From: Sthenelais limicola
Taxonomy: Eukaryota; Annelida; Polychaeta; Phyllodocida; Sigalionidae
Assembly (NCBI GenBank): GCA_942159475.1
Contig: OW804098.1
Coordinates: 2,766,383-2,830,382 of the forward strand
Direction: 5' to 3'
Length of the DNA stretch: 64,000 bases
Part shown: piece after piece, positions 20,339 through 32,065 of the stretch
Position numbering within the stretch: the stretch's first letter is position 1
Layout: the number at the start of each line of letters is the position of its first letter
Notes under the pieces: model-generated
What the model saw: the letters and a program-made list of their open reading frames with translations, nothing else
Databases searched by the model: none
What the model was told of the DNA's origin: nothing
Position numbers and translations under genes: made by a program

Positions 20339-22021
20339 CTTTGTGAACTGCACAAAACTGGAAAAACAAACAATATATCTAATTATGAAAAAGGAAAATC
20401 AAGTGATGTTTGGAAGGCGGAGTTAGGTTCAGGTCACATTTTCATTTGTTATATAGATTTCTCCGAGAACAATTTATCTAGATTGAGTTATATAGTTTAG
20501 CGCCCTATTCCTTAACAGTAAAGGAGGGAGGTCGAGGCGGGAATTGGAAGACAGACCATATGTCTGCCGGTAGACCAGAATGGGATGAGAGACCTGATAT
20601 CCTATTACTGCTAAGACAGGAGGAACTATCATCCCAATTTGGTTGAGGGGGCAGAGCCATGCCATGGCCCAGCTGTTATGAGGGTGTTAACAGATTAACA
20701 AGAACTAATGGCCATTCCTTCTTCCACTCCAAGATCAGAGAGAAAACACCGTTGTTTAATTAACCTGTCATAAACTATGCACAATGCAGATTTCACTTTG
20801 CAGAGTTATATATGATAGTCATGGCAACCAATCCAGTTTTTACTATATTTGGGCCAAAATTCACCTCAATGTTCCAAAATTGTTTCTCTCTTTTTTTTAA
20901 AGGTACAAAATTGTTTCCTATTTATATATATAAAAAAAATTGATATCAAAAACAGTTAACCAACTCGGTGGAATCAGTCACTTAAAATATTCCCACAAGT
21001 TCAACTGACATTGTTGGTTACCGTGTATACACGTCATGATTTGTGTAACTACCTATCCCTCCAACTCCATGATTACAGGGCCGTTGCTTATGTATGGGGG
21101 GTTCCGGGAGTATGCTTCCCCTAAGAAGACTTAGGAAATATACTTTAAAAAAGAGGCTCGGGCACAATGGAGCTAACTAAATGTTTTGCAGAGCATATAG
21201 TTTAAAAGTATTTTTGGTATTGCTGTTGGTAACAAGTCCCTACACATGTATAGCCCTGATACAATGATGATGTAAGGATAAGGCAATCCTAAGTAGACCA
21301 TCCTAATAATTCCTGGTTACTGATTCACACAACTGATAAGTCACATCACCCCAGACACAGTCAGTACTAAGATATTCCATGTTACAGTCCTGCTTATCCA
21401 GGAATAGCTACACTGGTTGGTGGTCCTGGCATGTGATAGCGAGCTGTAGGTGGCATCTGTCACATAGTCCCAGGGCTACAACAAAATGGACCTCTACAGA
21501 CACACTAAGTAGTAGACAAAAATATGGGTCCCCACAAAAAGAGAGGGATACCCAGGGTTAGTGGGGAAAGTATTTTATTTCACTTTAATTTTTTAAAGAA
21601 GAAACTAGGCAACACTTAAAGAATCCACCAATGTGGCAGTACATTAGTACTGATGTGGGGATCTCTAGGCTGGACTATAGGCCTTTTGAGACATCCTCAC
21701 GTTGGTACTAATGTACCACCACATCAGCGAATATATTAGTGCTGTGTTTTTTTTATTACAAATATGACCGTACAATTATGAATGGTTAACAAAAAACGCC
21801 TGTCCACCATGTGGATGTTTTCTTGCGTCGCTGTGCATGTTGGTGCATTGTAGTTGCTAAATCTCCCTAATATTTTAGTTAAGCCCTATTTAGAATTTAA
21901 TTGAGGATTGCATCATTTTATGATCCTCTCAATCCTCAGCTTGTATCTGATATTAAACTTGTGACCCATAAATCAGCCACTCCAGTACGAACAAGTAATA
22001 GTCAGCTTATTCTTGTTACTA

Positions 22022-22160
22022 CAGTGGAACCTCTCTATTAAGAACACCCTTTGGACTGAATGATTTTTGGTCTCATAGCAAGGTGGTCTCCTTAGAGAAT
22101 TCTAAATCTAACAAGAAGTAGTTATTGTTTAAAGGAATTAGGTCTAGCAGGCCCTTTTGC
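22022..22160 (+). repeat. Half of a pogo/Tigger-like element
   Basis: Begins TA-CAGTGGAACCTCTCTATTAAG, the typical terminus of Tigger/pogo DNA transposons, with GGTCTCATAGCAAGGTGGTCTCC following. I do not find the opposite terminus, so it is truncated. The same piece is in the paralogous spacer at 31240. Confidence 0.5.
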
Positions 22161-22379
22161 GTTAATCGTCTTAATCCTATTCCTATCCTTAATCCTATTA
22201 GTATTGAAACTGAAGAAGGAAGTTGGGCGGGGAATTTGGCTTAAAGGTGTATCACTTAAACACATGACATATTAGTGCAACTCATGTGTGAACATATTCC
22301 CCCCTGCACCACAGGTGAGCCCCTTCAGGATGAAGGAGGAGGGGGAGGGGGAGGTCTGAATGAGCAGAAATCAGAGAGA

Positions 22380-22640
22380 CATTTTTTCCCCTAAAAGTCA
22401 AAATAGTCAATCAAAAAGTCGAAATAGTCAATAAAAAAGTCAATCAGAAATCAGAAAAGTCAATCATAAAGTCAGAAAAGTCAATAGTTAATTCGAAATA
22501 GTGAATCGAAAAAGTCAAAATGGTCAATCAAAAGTTGAAATAGTTGATCGAAAAGTTGAAATAGTCAATAGAAAAGACGAAATAGGAAGTCGCAAAGTTG
22601 AAATAGGAAGTCGCGAAGTTGAAATAGTCATTCGTAAAAA
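22380..22640 (+). repeat. Degenerate minisatellite (AAAGTCGAAATAGTCAATCG-like)
   Basis: A run of about 18-20-bp units of the form AAAGT(C/T)GAAATAGT(C/T)AATC, with many substitutions. The paralogous tract at 31605-32065 is longer. Confidence 0.7.
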
Positions 22641-23294
22641 GGCAAAAGTTGTTTGTAAAGTAACAAAACCATCATAAATCAGTTCTAACATGAAAACTCG
22701 GTGATATAGTCAAAAGTCAGTTGCCAATAACGTCCTGAGGGCCCTAAAGTCCATGGGGCCCTAACGTCCCTGCCTGGGGAACAGGAGTATGAGGCCAAGG
22801 TTGCTGTAAAAGGGGGAGGGGGACGAAAGGGAGGGGGACCATGGAAGGTAGGTTTGAAGATCCACAACAAACTGCATATTGGGAGCCTGTGTTCAAACCT
22901 ATCCAAATCAGTTTACCCAGACAATCTAGGCCACATTGTGCACTAAAACTCATATTTCTCCTGTTTCCAAAATTAGAGACCCACTTTTCTTTGATAGTCA
23001 CAATGACCTTCCATTACCGCAGGGTGTGGAAGAAGTTGAGGCATCGCATCAATCTGCAGGAGCTGGAGGGCTCTTTTGATTTGAATGTGTCTTTCTTAAA
23101 TACACCAAAAAACCAGAAGGCGGCTATTTTGATTTGCCTATTCTAGTCTCCCAAAAACATCAAAGGCATAGTCACCACCCAAAAAGAGGAGAAACCGTCA
23201 GATGAACCCAGTTTAACATCTAAGTTAACAACTTGATCCACCTATTCAAGTTTCCCAAATACATGGGGGAATGTGTCAAAAGCTGTGTTCGAAA

Positions 23295-23464
23295 TGTAAT
23301 GTCCTAACCATTTACGTTACCGATAGCTCCCTATGGGCGCCGCCATTTTGAATCTCGTTCAATCACGTTCAATCCGGCGAGAAATAAACATTCTGGATAC
23401 TAATGCGATCTCCATGAGTTATCATTCTAGAGTTCGTGAGTTATTTAAGGTATGAAATACTAAA
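23295..23464 (+). repeat. 5' LTR of element 2
   Basis: About 170 bp, containing GAAATAAACATTC (likely polyadenylation signal). The 3' border is set by comparison with the 3' LTR and the primer-binding site at 23466. Confidence 0.85.
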
Positions 23465-23741
23465 TTGGCGACGAGGATAAGTGGTCCAGAATCATAGGAA
23501 GTCGAAATAAGGGGGAGGAGAAACTAGCCAAACCAAATCGGACTTTCTAAGTGCAGTAATTGTGCTATATTTTGCCTTCAAGTGTAGGAGTGTGAGGAAT
23601 GCAACCACCAGCATCCAAGCAGGGAATAAGTTATCCGAAGATACCACATGCTTCCTCTAGCTTGGGCAAAAGTTTACTCAGTGAGTTGAAACAATTCCAG
23701 AACTTTTTTTCGTGTACCCCTGTTATACTTGTATCATCATC

Positions 23742-26015
23742 ATGACAGAAAAGGGACCTAAATTGAGAATCCAGCCATTTGATATCAGTGGAGATAGACT
23801 TTCTCTAGGAAGATCTTGGCAGAGATGGGTTGAGAGATTTGAGAGGGAACTGAAGTATAATGGAGTGGATCCTACTGACACAGGTACAAGTGAAACATGT
23901 CAAATGGCATTACTAATCTATTCAGGAACAGCAGTAGAAGATCTGAATGATACACTTGCTGATGTGGCCAAACCAACGGGAATGGCAGCAGCAGATTGGA
24001 CAGACTACCTAAAGTCCAAATCTAAGTTAAATGCCAGGTTTCTACCTAAGAAGTCCAATGACTTTGCCCCTTGTGAGTTAATGACTCAGAAACCCAAGTC
24101 TGGGGAGAGCATGATTGACTTTGCAAGCAAACTTAGGAGGTCTGCTGACAAGTGTGACTTTGCAGATTGGTCTGCAAATAAAATGATTAAATGCCTAATC
24201 ATTAGCAACATGAGTGATGAGGAACTGAGGCTGACATTGTTGGAGAAGGACTACAGGATAGACCAGATTCTAGACAAGATCCAGCTGAAGGAAGACACAA
24301 AGGCTATGTCTATAATCATGACACCAGGGATTGGCCTAGAGTTTGAGCTGCTGACGGATCATCGACCACTTGAAGTAATATACGGGCCCAAGTCCAAACC
24401 GTCCGCAGGAATCGAAAGATGGGTGCTGCGACTTCAGCCGTACAACTTCAAGGTGAAGTATATTCCGGGTAAAAACAACATTGCCGATGTTCTATCAAGA
24501 ATTGCCGAATTCCAGAGTCCAGCGAGAGATTCAGGAGAGGAGTCCATCCGAGCTATGACAATAGAAAGCGTCCCGAGAACCATGTCAGCTCGAGAGATAG
24601 AGCAAGCATCGAAGACAGATGAAGAATTGGAGAAAGTCTGTGAGTACATCGCATCCGGTGACTTCTCCAAGGCAGAAGTCGGATATAAGGCATGTAAAGA
24701 TGAACTGACGAAAGTAGGTTACATAGTCTTGCGACAGGCGAGGATCGTCATCCCAACCGACCTGCGAAAAGAAGTGTTAAGCCTAGCACATCAAGGACAC
24801 CAAGGAGTCGTCAAGACCAAGTCCAGACTCAGGGAAAAGGTATGGTGGCCCCGCATGGACAAGGAGGTAGAGGATTTCTGCAGACGATGTCATGGGTGTC
24901 AGACAGTGTCGCAACCCAAAGGCCCGGAACCAGTCATATCAACAGAACTTCCGGAAGGACCGTGGCAAGACCTTGCCTTAGACTTCTTAGGACCGTTCCC
25001 GACTGGCGAAAACATACTGGTTATAGTGGACTACTATTCCAGATACTTCATGGTAAAGATTATGAAGACAACAACAACAGAGAAAGTTATCCAGGCTCTT
25101 GAAGAGACCATAGACACGATGGGACTTCCATATTCTGTGACAACAGACAACGGTCCACAGTTCGTGTCCGGTGATTTCGAAGACTATTTGGCCCGTCTCG
25201 ACATCAAGCATCGTCGAACGACACCAAGATGGGCACAAGGTAACGGTGAAGTAGAGCGCCAAAACCGAACTCTACTGAAAGCTATGAAGATAGCTCATGC
25301 TGAAAACAAGGATTGGAGAAAGGAGCTGCACCATTTCCTAAGGGCATATCGCACTACACCACAATGCAGCACAGGAAAGAGTCCTGCAGAGATGCTATTT
25401 GGAAGAAAACTTAGAACCAGTCTGCCATCACTGAGATCTGCATTGAACGATGAGGATGTCAGAGATCGTGACAGAATCTCCAAGCAGCGAACTACAGACC
25501 GCGCCAACGAAAACCGCTCCACATCCGAGCTCCATGTAGGAGATAAGGTTCTAATGCGTCAGGACAAGGAGAACAAGTTAACATCTAACTTCAGTCCAAG
25601 ACCTGTGACTGTGACAGGTAGACAGGGTACACAAGTTACCGTGACAACAGATGACGGTGCATCCTACAAAAGAAACACCAGCCACGTCAAGAAATATTAT
25701 GAACCTGATGTCAAACCCACAGAAAGGAGAGAGAGCATACCAATCAATGATGGATGGGAGGAGATCATGAGAGAAGCTAGTAATAGACCAGGAGGAAATT
25801 CAATGGTAACACAGCCTGACAATTTAGCAACTTCATCCGGAAAACCCCCAGCGATCAACAACCAGACCGGCCAGCCAATCAGTTCACCAGCGAAACCAAT
25901 GAGCCAGTCTGAGCGAACAAACCAGTCGGAACACAAAGCACAAACATCTGTGTCTGAGAGACCCAAGCGACAAATCAAAACACCCGCCCACCTAAAAGAT
26001 TTTATAACTTCATGA
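23742..26015 (+). CDS. Gag / RNase H tail / integrase fusion protein of element 2
   Basis: The ATG at 23742 (MTEKGPKL) opens 757 codons without a stop. Residues 1 to about 190 are a gag capsid-like region (W..W..RFERELKYN; QKPKSGESMIDFASKLRR). At about residue 190-200 it jumps to the end of RNase H (FELLTDHRPLEVIYG, then KNNIADVLSR). The integrase is complete: zinc site HQGHQG ... CRRCHGC, catalytic D (LALDFLG), D (TTDNGPQF) and E (GNGEVERQN), then a C-terminal barrel and a polar tail. Missing are the zinc knuckle, protease, reverse transcriptase and most of RNase H. The deletion kept the frame. It could be a chance or a selected product. Confidence 0.88.
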   Translation: MTEKGPKLRIQPFDISGDRLSLGRSWQRWVERFERELKYNGVDPTDTGTSETCQMALLIYSGTAVEDLNDTLADVAKPTGMAAADWTDYLKSKSKLNARFLPKKSNDFAPCELMTQKPKSGESMIDFASKLRRSADKCDFADWSANKMIKCLIISNMSDEELRLTLLEKDYRIDQILDKIQLKEDTKAMSIIMTPGIGLEFELLTDHRPLEVIYGPKSKPSAGIERWVLRLQPYNFKVKYIPGKNNIADVLSRIAEFQSPARDSGEESIRAMTIESVPRTMSAREIEQASKTDEELEKVCEYIASGDFSKAEVGYKACKDELTKVGYIVLRQARIVIPTDLRKEVLSLAHQGHQGVVKTKSRLREKVWWPRMDKEVEDFCRRCHGCQTVSQPKGPEPVISTELPEGPWQDLALDFLGPFPTGENILVIVDYYSRYFMVKIMKTTTTEKVIQALEETIDTMGLPYSVTTDNGPQFVSGDFEDYLARLDIKHRRTTPRWAQGNGEVERQNRTLLKAMKIAHAENKDWRKELHHFLRAYRTTPQCSTGKSPAEMLFGRKLRTSLPSLRSALNDEDVRDRDRISKQRTTDRANENRSTSELHVGDKVLMRQDKENKLTSNFSPRPVTVTGRQGTQVTVTTDDGASYKRNTSHVKKYYEPDVKPTERRESIPINDGWEEIMREASNRPGGNSMVTQPDNLATSSGKPPAINNQTGQPISSPAKPMSQSERTNQSEHKAQTSVSERPKRQIKTPAHLKDFITS

Positions 26016-26370
26016 ATGAAGTAGGTCGCCCTAAATCTATGATCATGCTCAGGTACAGACAGCCGTAGGTTTTAAGTCATTTATAAGGTATCAAATAGGT
26101 TCACTCACAACACATGGTGCTAAGTTAGTTGAAACGTTGGTGCTAATCAACTAGTCTTAAGAGTGACACATCTATTTCGTGTTTTAAGATTGGAACCGGT
26201 GCTATCAACTGATGAGTTTACTTTGATTGATCAACTAAGGTAATATCTGATCAGGTCATTAAGATTTATATTATAGAGTGTTGTGTATAAGTCGGGCCAT
26301 ATGAAGTTCTTGTAACATTTAACAACTTGAAAAGTTCTGAGGTTAACTTTTATTCTAAGACAAGGAGGAA

Positions 26371-26546
26371 TGTAATGTCCTAACCATTTACGTTACCGAT
26401 AGCTCCCTATGGGCGCCGCCATTTTGAATCTCATTCAATCACGTGTACGTTACTTCCGGCGAGAAATAAACATTCTGGATACTAATGCGATCTCCATGAG
26501 TTATCATTCTAGAGTTCGTGAGTTATTTAAGGTATGAAATACTACA
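26371..26546 (+). repeat. 3' LTR of element 2
   Basis: 176 bp, TGTAATGTCC to ACTACA, preceded by the purine tract and followed by the CGAAA target duplication. Confidence 0.88.
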
Positions 26547-26551
26547 CGAAA

Positions 26552-27791
26552 AGTATAGTCAATTCATGAAAAATAATAATCTGGAAATAATATTTAACAA
26601 CAAACTCATTCTCTAAGGTCAATGTACAACAAATTATTTTGATATTGGTATTTTTCGTTCAGTAAGCTATACTGAGAGGTACAGTAAGACTTTTAACCAG
26701 GTTTTGTCTACAGCTGCCATTTTTTTTTATCTAATTCACTTCAGTTGTAAGGTATTTTAACGTCTTTAACATCTTGATTAAGACACTATATGCAACATCA
26801 TATTCCATCTAGGTTACTTGATTACAGTTGAAAAATCTCCCGAGTTATGCAGTTCTGATTTACTGATTAAAATACAAATTAAAAATGATGTAATATATGG
26901 TTCATTATTTTTCCATAGGAAATAGTTTGCCTATATTGTGTTGCCCTACTGTCTCACCAAGCAACTGAATCATGTGAAATGTCTGATTCCAGTGACCTTT
27001 ACTTGGATCCCTATGCCCTTGTTAAAGCCTATCCAAGTAATACACAAGCTTCAAAACCATTGCCATGGCTCCAGATTTAGATCAATTAATTCAATAAAAA
27101 TTCTTTTGGATTTGGGAAATTAAGTAGGACTTGTTGCAGGCAGTTAGTTTCAATATGGATAATTGACTTGAATAAAAATTGAGTCACTATTACAACCAAG
27201 GCGTCTCCTATCGCAAATACAAGACTCCCCTGGAGACCAAATATCAGTAAAAACGACTTAATTAAATTAAAACACATGAGCAGTAATAACATAACTCACA
27301 CCTTCATTATTCACATTTTTTCTGCATTTAATCGGGATTCAAATAGAAATGTCACACAACAAGTACATAAAAATCCAGTGTAATAGCAATGTAATTGTTT
27401 ATTGTATGTTTATATTGATAAGGTTTCTCATATATGCTCCTTCAGTTTGAACATTAGAAGACAACACATCACCTTGGAAAGGGAGCAGATCTCAATGTGC
27501 ATAAATCCATACAGAGAATTTGACACATCTCAGCATCAACAATAAAATACACTTTGGTTTGCTTAATCTGAACTTGGTTTACCGGAATCTTTTGCAATTT
27601 CTTTTTCCAACTTAATGTTCTCTTTAGATGAGCTCTCAGTTAACTTTTCCTGATTTCCGAGTTCAATTTAAGTAGTACATAGTTTATAATCAACTGTACA
27701 TTGAGAGTTAACACAATGAATGTGTGTGGCCTCTTCCTTAGAGAACTACACAAACCCACAAACATCTATACAAATAGCACAGAAATTGTTG
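26552..27791. repeat. 3' flank of kelch copy 4, shared with copies 5, 7 and 8
   Basis: No gene. From about 26780 (AAGACACTATATGCAACATC) to the stop codon it is paralogous to 32740-33751, 56960-57901 and 61465-62480. The AATAAA of copy 4 is at 27398-27403. Confidence 0.7.
27398..27403 (-). terminator. Polyadenylation signal of kelch copy 4
   Basis: AATAAACAATTAC on the minus strand, about 390 bp after the stop; the context is conserved downstream of copies 5, 7 and 8. Confidence 0.6.
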
Positions 27792-29579
27792 TTACTCCTT
27801 CTCATCATTAAAAATGAACTGATGCCAAGGAAGACGAAGCTTAACACAGTATTCAGAAACAAACTCGAGATCAGGTATAGAGTCAAGTTGGTTGATACAC
27901 AGGACAGATTTGTCCTTGATTACAACCTCAATACATACCACCTCCATTTCATGGTTAGAACCTTCTATAAAATAAACTCTTTCATTGTCTGTAACAATTT
28001 TACCATAGTTGAGGAGTGGTTCAGGACAGGACACCAAACCACCTTCTCCAGTTTTAGGATCATACCAGTGGATGGTGGGAGTTATCTCATCAGAAGTATT
28101 GCAGTTCACAGAATATATCAGGTCTCCATGGAACCACATGGGAAAGCCATATGGTTCACTCTGTGTAACAGGTGCCAATTTCCAATTCCCATTGAGAATA
28201 TCAAGAGATGATATTTTGTTTTCATTACTTAGGTGTTCCCCAGTGTTAAAATTCACTGCATCATCTCCCTCAGAAATATAGATTGTATCATTTACAGCAC
28301 ATGCACTCACATTAATGAGAACTTCCCATTCAGAGTGCATTTTAGTGAATACTTCCCATTGATTTGTCATGAAGCTGTACCGCTCTACTTTCATAGGGGG
28401 ACACACATCATCATTACTTTCTCCAGCAAATGCATACAAGAATTGTTTGTGATAGACAAGTGAGGAATGCTGTCGTCGCACACCCATAGAAGCCAGCTGG
28501 GTCCATTTGTATTCTCGTGGATCAAAGATGTAGCATTGGTTCCTATTATCATGAAGGTGACATTCACCACCACAGAGCAATAAAAAGTCATTGACTATGA
28601 CACATCCAGCTGACTTAATTCTATGGAAATCAACACTTCTAACATTACACCATTTACCTTTGGTTGCACTAAGTGCAAACCAAGTATTGTCTTCCTTGAT
28701 CGTCAACAGAGAAGGTTTCATTCTAAGTCTTGTGTGACTATTTTGGCACAGAACTCTCTGATGCACAGGTTTAGACAGATATTCCTGAGCTTCCTTAAGG
28801 TTTTCATTCAACACCACATTCTGCATTAGTTCAGAATGTGTTTTAATAATGGAGTCAACTTGGCTGGCTGTCATGAGGGGAAACCTGATGTGTTCCATTA
28901 AGCCAGTATGGAACTGCATTCTATTCTCAGGGTCATGTTCTAGCCATTGCACAACAGCCTGGTAAAGCATCTCTTCAGGTCCAAACATCAACTCTTCCCT
29001 ACACAGCAGTCCCTTTAAGCTATCAAAACTTAGCTTCAAGGAAGTTCCAGAGACAATGAGTAAACTTAAGTTATCAGCCACAAAATCTTCTATTTTGTTG
29101 TAGAAATCTCTGTCAAGTGAATAGAGCCTTATTATATCCAACATCTCCACACAGTTATCCACTGATATATTGACATCAATGAAGGACAAACATGCTTTGA
29201 TGGCAGTAGAAATTTGAAGATGAGCTGCAGTAGTCAGAAGGTCAATAACATTGTCTTCTGTGATGTATAGACACCCTGTATAAACATAATCAAGCAGTAG
29301 TTGTAGCATGCCTGCATTGATTGCCTTTAATTCCACATAGTCTTGTTGAGTTTCTTTCATGCCACATGTGAGCATGGCATAGAAATAATCACTGACAGAT
29401 GCAAGTACAACTCTGTGAACCTTGAATGAGCGTCCTCCTGCTACCAAAGTGTAGTCAAAAAGATCTTGTGACTGCCATAATCGTGTAAGACCACTGGCAA
29501 TACACTGCCTCCATTCTGGAATTTGCTCTTCTAGAAGTGGATTTGGAGTGGATGGTGTTCTACCTTGGTTAATGGACAT
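27792..29579 (-). CDS. BTB-BACK-Kelch protein, array copy 4
   Basis: 595 codons from the ATG at 29579 (MSINQGRTPS). Acceptor TCTTTCCAG at about 29599. BTB at about 38-143 (LFDYTLVAGGRSFKVHRVVL), BACK at about 148-250, kelch repeats at about 300-585 (CYIFDPREYKWTQLASMGV, YAFAGESNDD). The N-terminal 30 codons follow copy 3, while the following BTB-BACK segment (YTGCLYITEDNVIDLL to RLYSLDRDFYNKI) is identical to copy 5, a first hint of block exchange. Function inferred as Cul3 adaptor. Confidence 0.9.
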   Translation of the reverse strand: MSINQGRTPSTPNPLLEEQIPEWRQCIASGLTRLWQSQDLFDYTLVAGGRSFKVHRVVLASVSDYFYAMLTCGMKETQQDYVELKAINAGMLQLLLDYVYTGCLYITEDNVIDLLTTAAHLQISTAIKACLSFIDVNISVDNCVEMLDIIRLYSLDRDFYNKIEDFVADNLSLLIVSGTSLKLSFDSLKGLLCREELMFGPEEMLYQAVVQWLEHDPENRMQFHTGLMEHIRFPLMTASQVDSIIKTHSELMQNVVLNENLKEAQEYLSKPVHQRVLCQNSHTRLRMKPSLLTIKEDNTWFALSATKGKWCNVRSVDFHRIKSAGCVIVNDFLLLCGGECHLHDNRNQCYIFDPREYKWTQLASMGVRRQHSSLVYHKQFLYAFAGESNDDVCPPMKVERYSFMTNQWEVFTKMHSEWEVLINVSACAVNDTIYISEGDDAVNFNTGEHLSNENKISSLDILNGNWKLAPVTQSEPYGFPMWFHGDLIYSVNCNTSDEITPTIHWYDPKTGEGGLVSCPEPLLNYGKIVTDNERVYFIEGSNHEMEVVCIEVVIKDKSVLCINQLDSIPDLEFVSEYCVKLRLPWHQFIFNDEKE

Positions 29580-31239
29580 CTTTGCGAACTGCACAAAACT
29601 GGAAAGACAAACAATATATTTAACTATGAAAAAGGAAAATCAAGTGATGTTTGGAAGGCCGAGCCAGGTTCAGGTCACTGTGTGGAATGCATTTTCATTT
29701 GTTATATAGATTTCTCCGAGAACAATTGATCTAGATTGAGTTATATAGTTTAGCGCCCTATTCCTTAACAGTAAAGGAGGGAGGTCGAGGCGGGAATTGG
29801 AAGACAGACCATATGTATTGACCATTAAATGTCACCCACCAGCGGCTCTGCCGGTAGACCAGAATGGGATGAGAGACCTGATATCCTATTACTGCTAAGA
29901 CAGGAGGAACTATCATCCCAATTTGGTTGAGTGGGCAGAGCCATGCCATGGCCCAGCTGTTATGAGGGTGTTTAATTAACCTGTCATAAACTATGCACAA
30001 TGCAGATTTCACTTTGCAGAGTTTTATGTGATAGTCATGGCAACCAATCCAGTTTTTACTATATTTGGGCCAAAATTCACCTCAATGTTCCAAAATTGTT
30101 TCTCTCTTTTTTTTAAAGGTACAAAATTGTTTCCTATTTATATATATATAAAAAAAAATTGATATCAAAAACAGTTAACCAACTCGGTGGAATCAGTCAC
30201 TTAAAATATTCCCACAAGTTCAACTGACATTGTTGGTTACCGTGTATACACGTCATGATTTGTGTAGGACAAACTACACAAATCCCTCCAACTCCATGAT
30301 TACAGGGCCGTTGCTTATGTATGGCGGGTTCCGGGAGTATGCTTCCCCTAAGAAGACTTAGGAAATATACTCTAAAAATGAGGCTCGGGCACAATGGAGC
30401 TAACTAAATGTTTTGCAGAGCATATAGTTTAAAAGTATTTTTGGTATTGCTGTTGGTAACAAGTCCCTACACAAGTATAGCCCTGATACAATGATGATGT
30501 AAGGATAAGGCAATCCTAAGTAGACCATCCTAATAATTCCTGGTTACTGATTCACACAACTGATAAGTCACATCACCCCAGACACAGTCAGTACTAAGAT
30601 ATTCCATGTTACACTCCTGCTTATCCAGGACACTGGTTGGTGGTCCTGGCATGTGATAGCGAGCTGTAGGTGGCATCTGTCACATAGTCCCAGGGCTACC
30701 ACAAAATGGACCTCTACAGACACACTAATTAGACAAAAATATGGGTCCCCACAAAAAGAGAGGGCTATCCAGGGTTAGTGGGGAAAGTATTTTATTTCAC
30801 TTTAATTTTTTAAAGAAGAAATTAGGCAACACTTAAAGAATGCACCAATGTGGCAGTATATTAGTACTGATGTGGGGATCTCTAGGCTGGACTATAGGCC
30901 TTTTGAGACATCCTCACGTTGGCTAATGTACCGTCACATCAGCGAATATATTAGTGCTGTGTTTTTGTTATTACAAATATGGCCGTACAATTATGAATGG
31001 TTAACAAATAAAGCCTGTCCACCATGTGGATGTTTTCTTGCGTCGCCTTGCGTGTTGGTGCATTGTAGTTAATCTCCCTAATATTTTAGTTGAGCCCTAT
31101 TTAGAATTTAATTGAGGATTGCACCATTTTATGATCCCCTCAATCCTCAGCTTGTATCTGATATTAAATTGTGACCCATAAATCAGCCACTCCAGAAGTA
31201 GTACGAAAAAGTAATAGTCAGCTTATTCTTGTTACTACA

Positions 31240-31380
31240 GTGGAACCTCTCTATTAAGAACACCCTTTGGACTGAATGATTTTTGGTCTCATAGCAAGGT
31301 GGTCTCCTTAGAGGATTCTAAATCTAAAAAGAAGTAGTTATTGTTTAAAGGAATTAGGTCTAACAGGCCCTTTTGCGTTA
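31240..31380 (+). repeat. Half of a pogo/Tigger-like element (paralog)
   Basis: Same CAGTGGAACCTCTCTATTAAG terminus as at 22022, inherited through the segmental duplication. Confidence 0.5.
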
Positions 31381-31604
31381 ATCGTCTTAATCCTATTAGT
31401 ATTGAAACTGAGGAAGGAAGTTGGGCGGGGAATTTGGCTTAAAGGTGTATCACTTAAACACATGACATATTAGTGCAACTCATGTGTGAACATATTCCCC
31501 CCTGCACCACAGGTGGGCCCCTTCAGGATGAAGGAGGAGGGGGAGGGGGAGGTCTGAATGAGCAGAAATCAGAGAGGGGGAGGACTGGGGCAACATTTTT
31601 TCCC

Positions 31605-32065
31605 CTAAAAGTCAAAATAGCCAATCAAAAAGTCGAAATAGTCAATAAAAAAGTCAATCAGAAATCAGAAAAGTGAATCGGAAAGTCAAAATTGTGAGTC
31701 AGAAAAGTGAATCGAAAGGTCAGAATGGTCATCGAAAAGTCAAATTGATCAATCATTAATAGTCAAAATGGCCAATCGAAAAGTCAAAATGATCAATCAG
31801 AAAGTCAGTAAAGTCAATAGTTTATTTGAAATAGTCAATCGAAAAAGTCAAAATGGTCAATCGAAAAAATCGAAATGGCCAATCGTTAAAGTCAGAAAAA
31901 TCAATTGTTAATTCTAAATAGTGAATTGACAAGTTGAAATAGTTGATTGAAAAGTTGCGATAGTTGATCGAAAAAATCGAAATAGGAAGTTGTGAAGTTG
32001 AAATAGGAAGTCGCAAAGTTGAAATAGTCAATCACAAAGTTGAAATAGTCATTCGTAAAAAGGCA
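31605..32065 (+). repeat. Degenerate minisatellite, expanded
   Basis: About 460 bp of 18-20-bp units related to AAAGTCGAAATAGTCAATCG, against about 260 bp in the paralogous spacer at 22380. Confidence 0.7.

Larger units (their letters stand above)
20339..23289. repeat. Spacer between kelch copies 3 and 4, paralogous to 29580-32500
   Basis: No gene. From the start (GAACAATTTATCTAGATTGAG, TTTAGCGCCCTATTCC) to about 23075 it matches the copy 4-5 spacer almost base for base apart from small indels. It holds half of a pogo/Tigger-like repeat at 22022, a degenerate minisatellite at 22380-22640 and a GGGCCCTAA..GTCC repeat near 22740. The parts just before 23290 differ from the other spacer. Confidence 0.75.
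23295..26546 (+). mobile_element. Ty3/gypsy LTR retrotransposon (element 2), internally deleted
   Basis: LTRs at 23295-23464 and 26371-26546 start TGTAATGTCC; the 3' one ends ACTACA. CGAAA at 23290-23294 and 26547-26551 is a 5-bp target duplication. Primer-binding site TGGCGACGAGGAT at 23466, polypurine tract CAAGGAGGAA before the 3' LTR. The LTRs differ by a short indel and substitutions (around ATCACGTTCAATCC versus ATCACGTGTACGTTACTTCC), so this copy is older than element 1. The interior is only about 2.9 kb because protease and reverse transcriptase are missing. Confidence 0.92.

Noticed and set aside
23712..23741. GTG-initiated extension of the element 2 ORF
   Set aside because: Non-ATG start; the ATG at 23742 fits gag starts.
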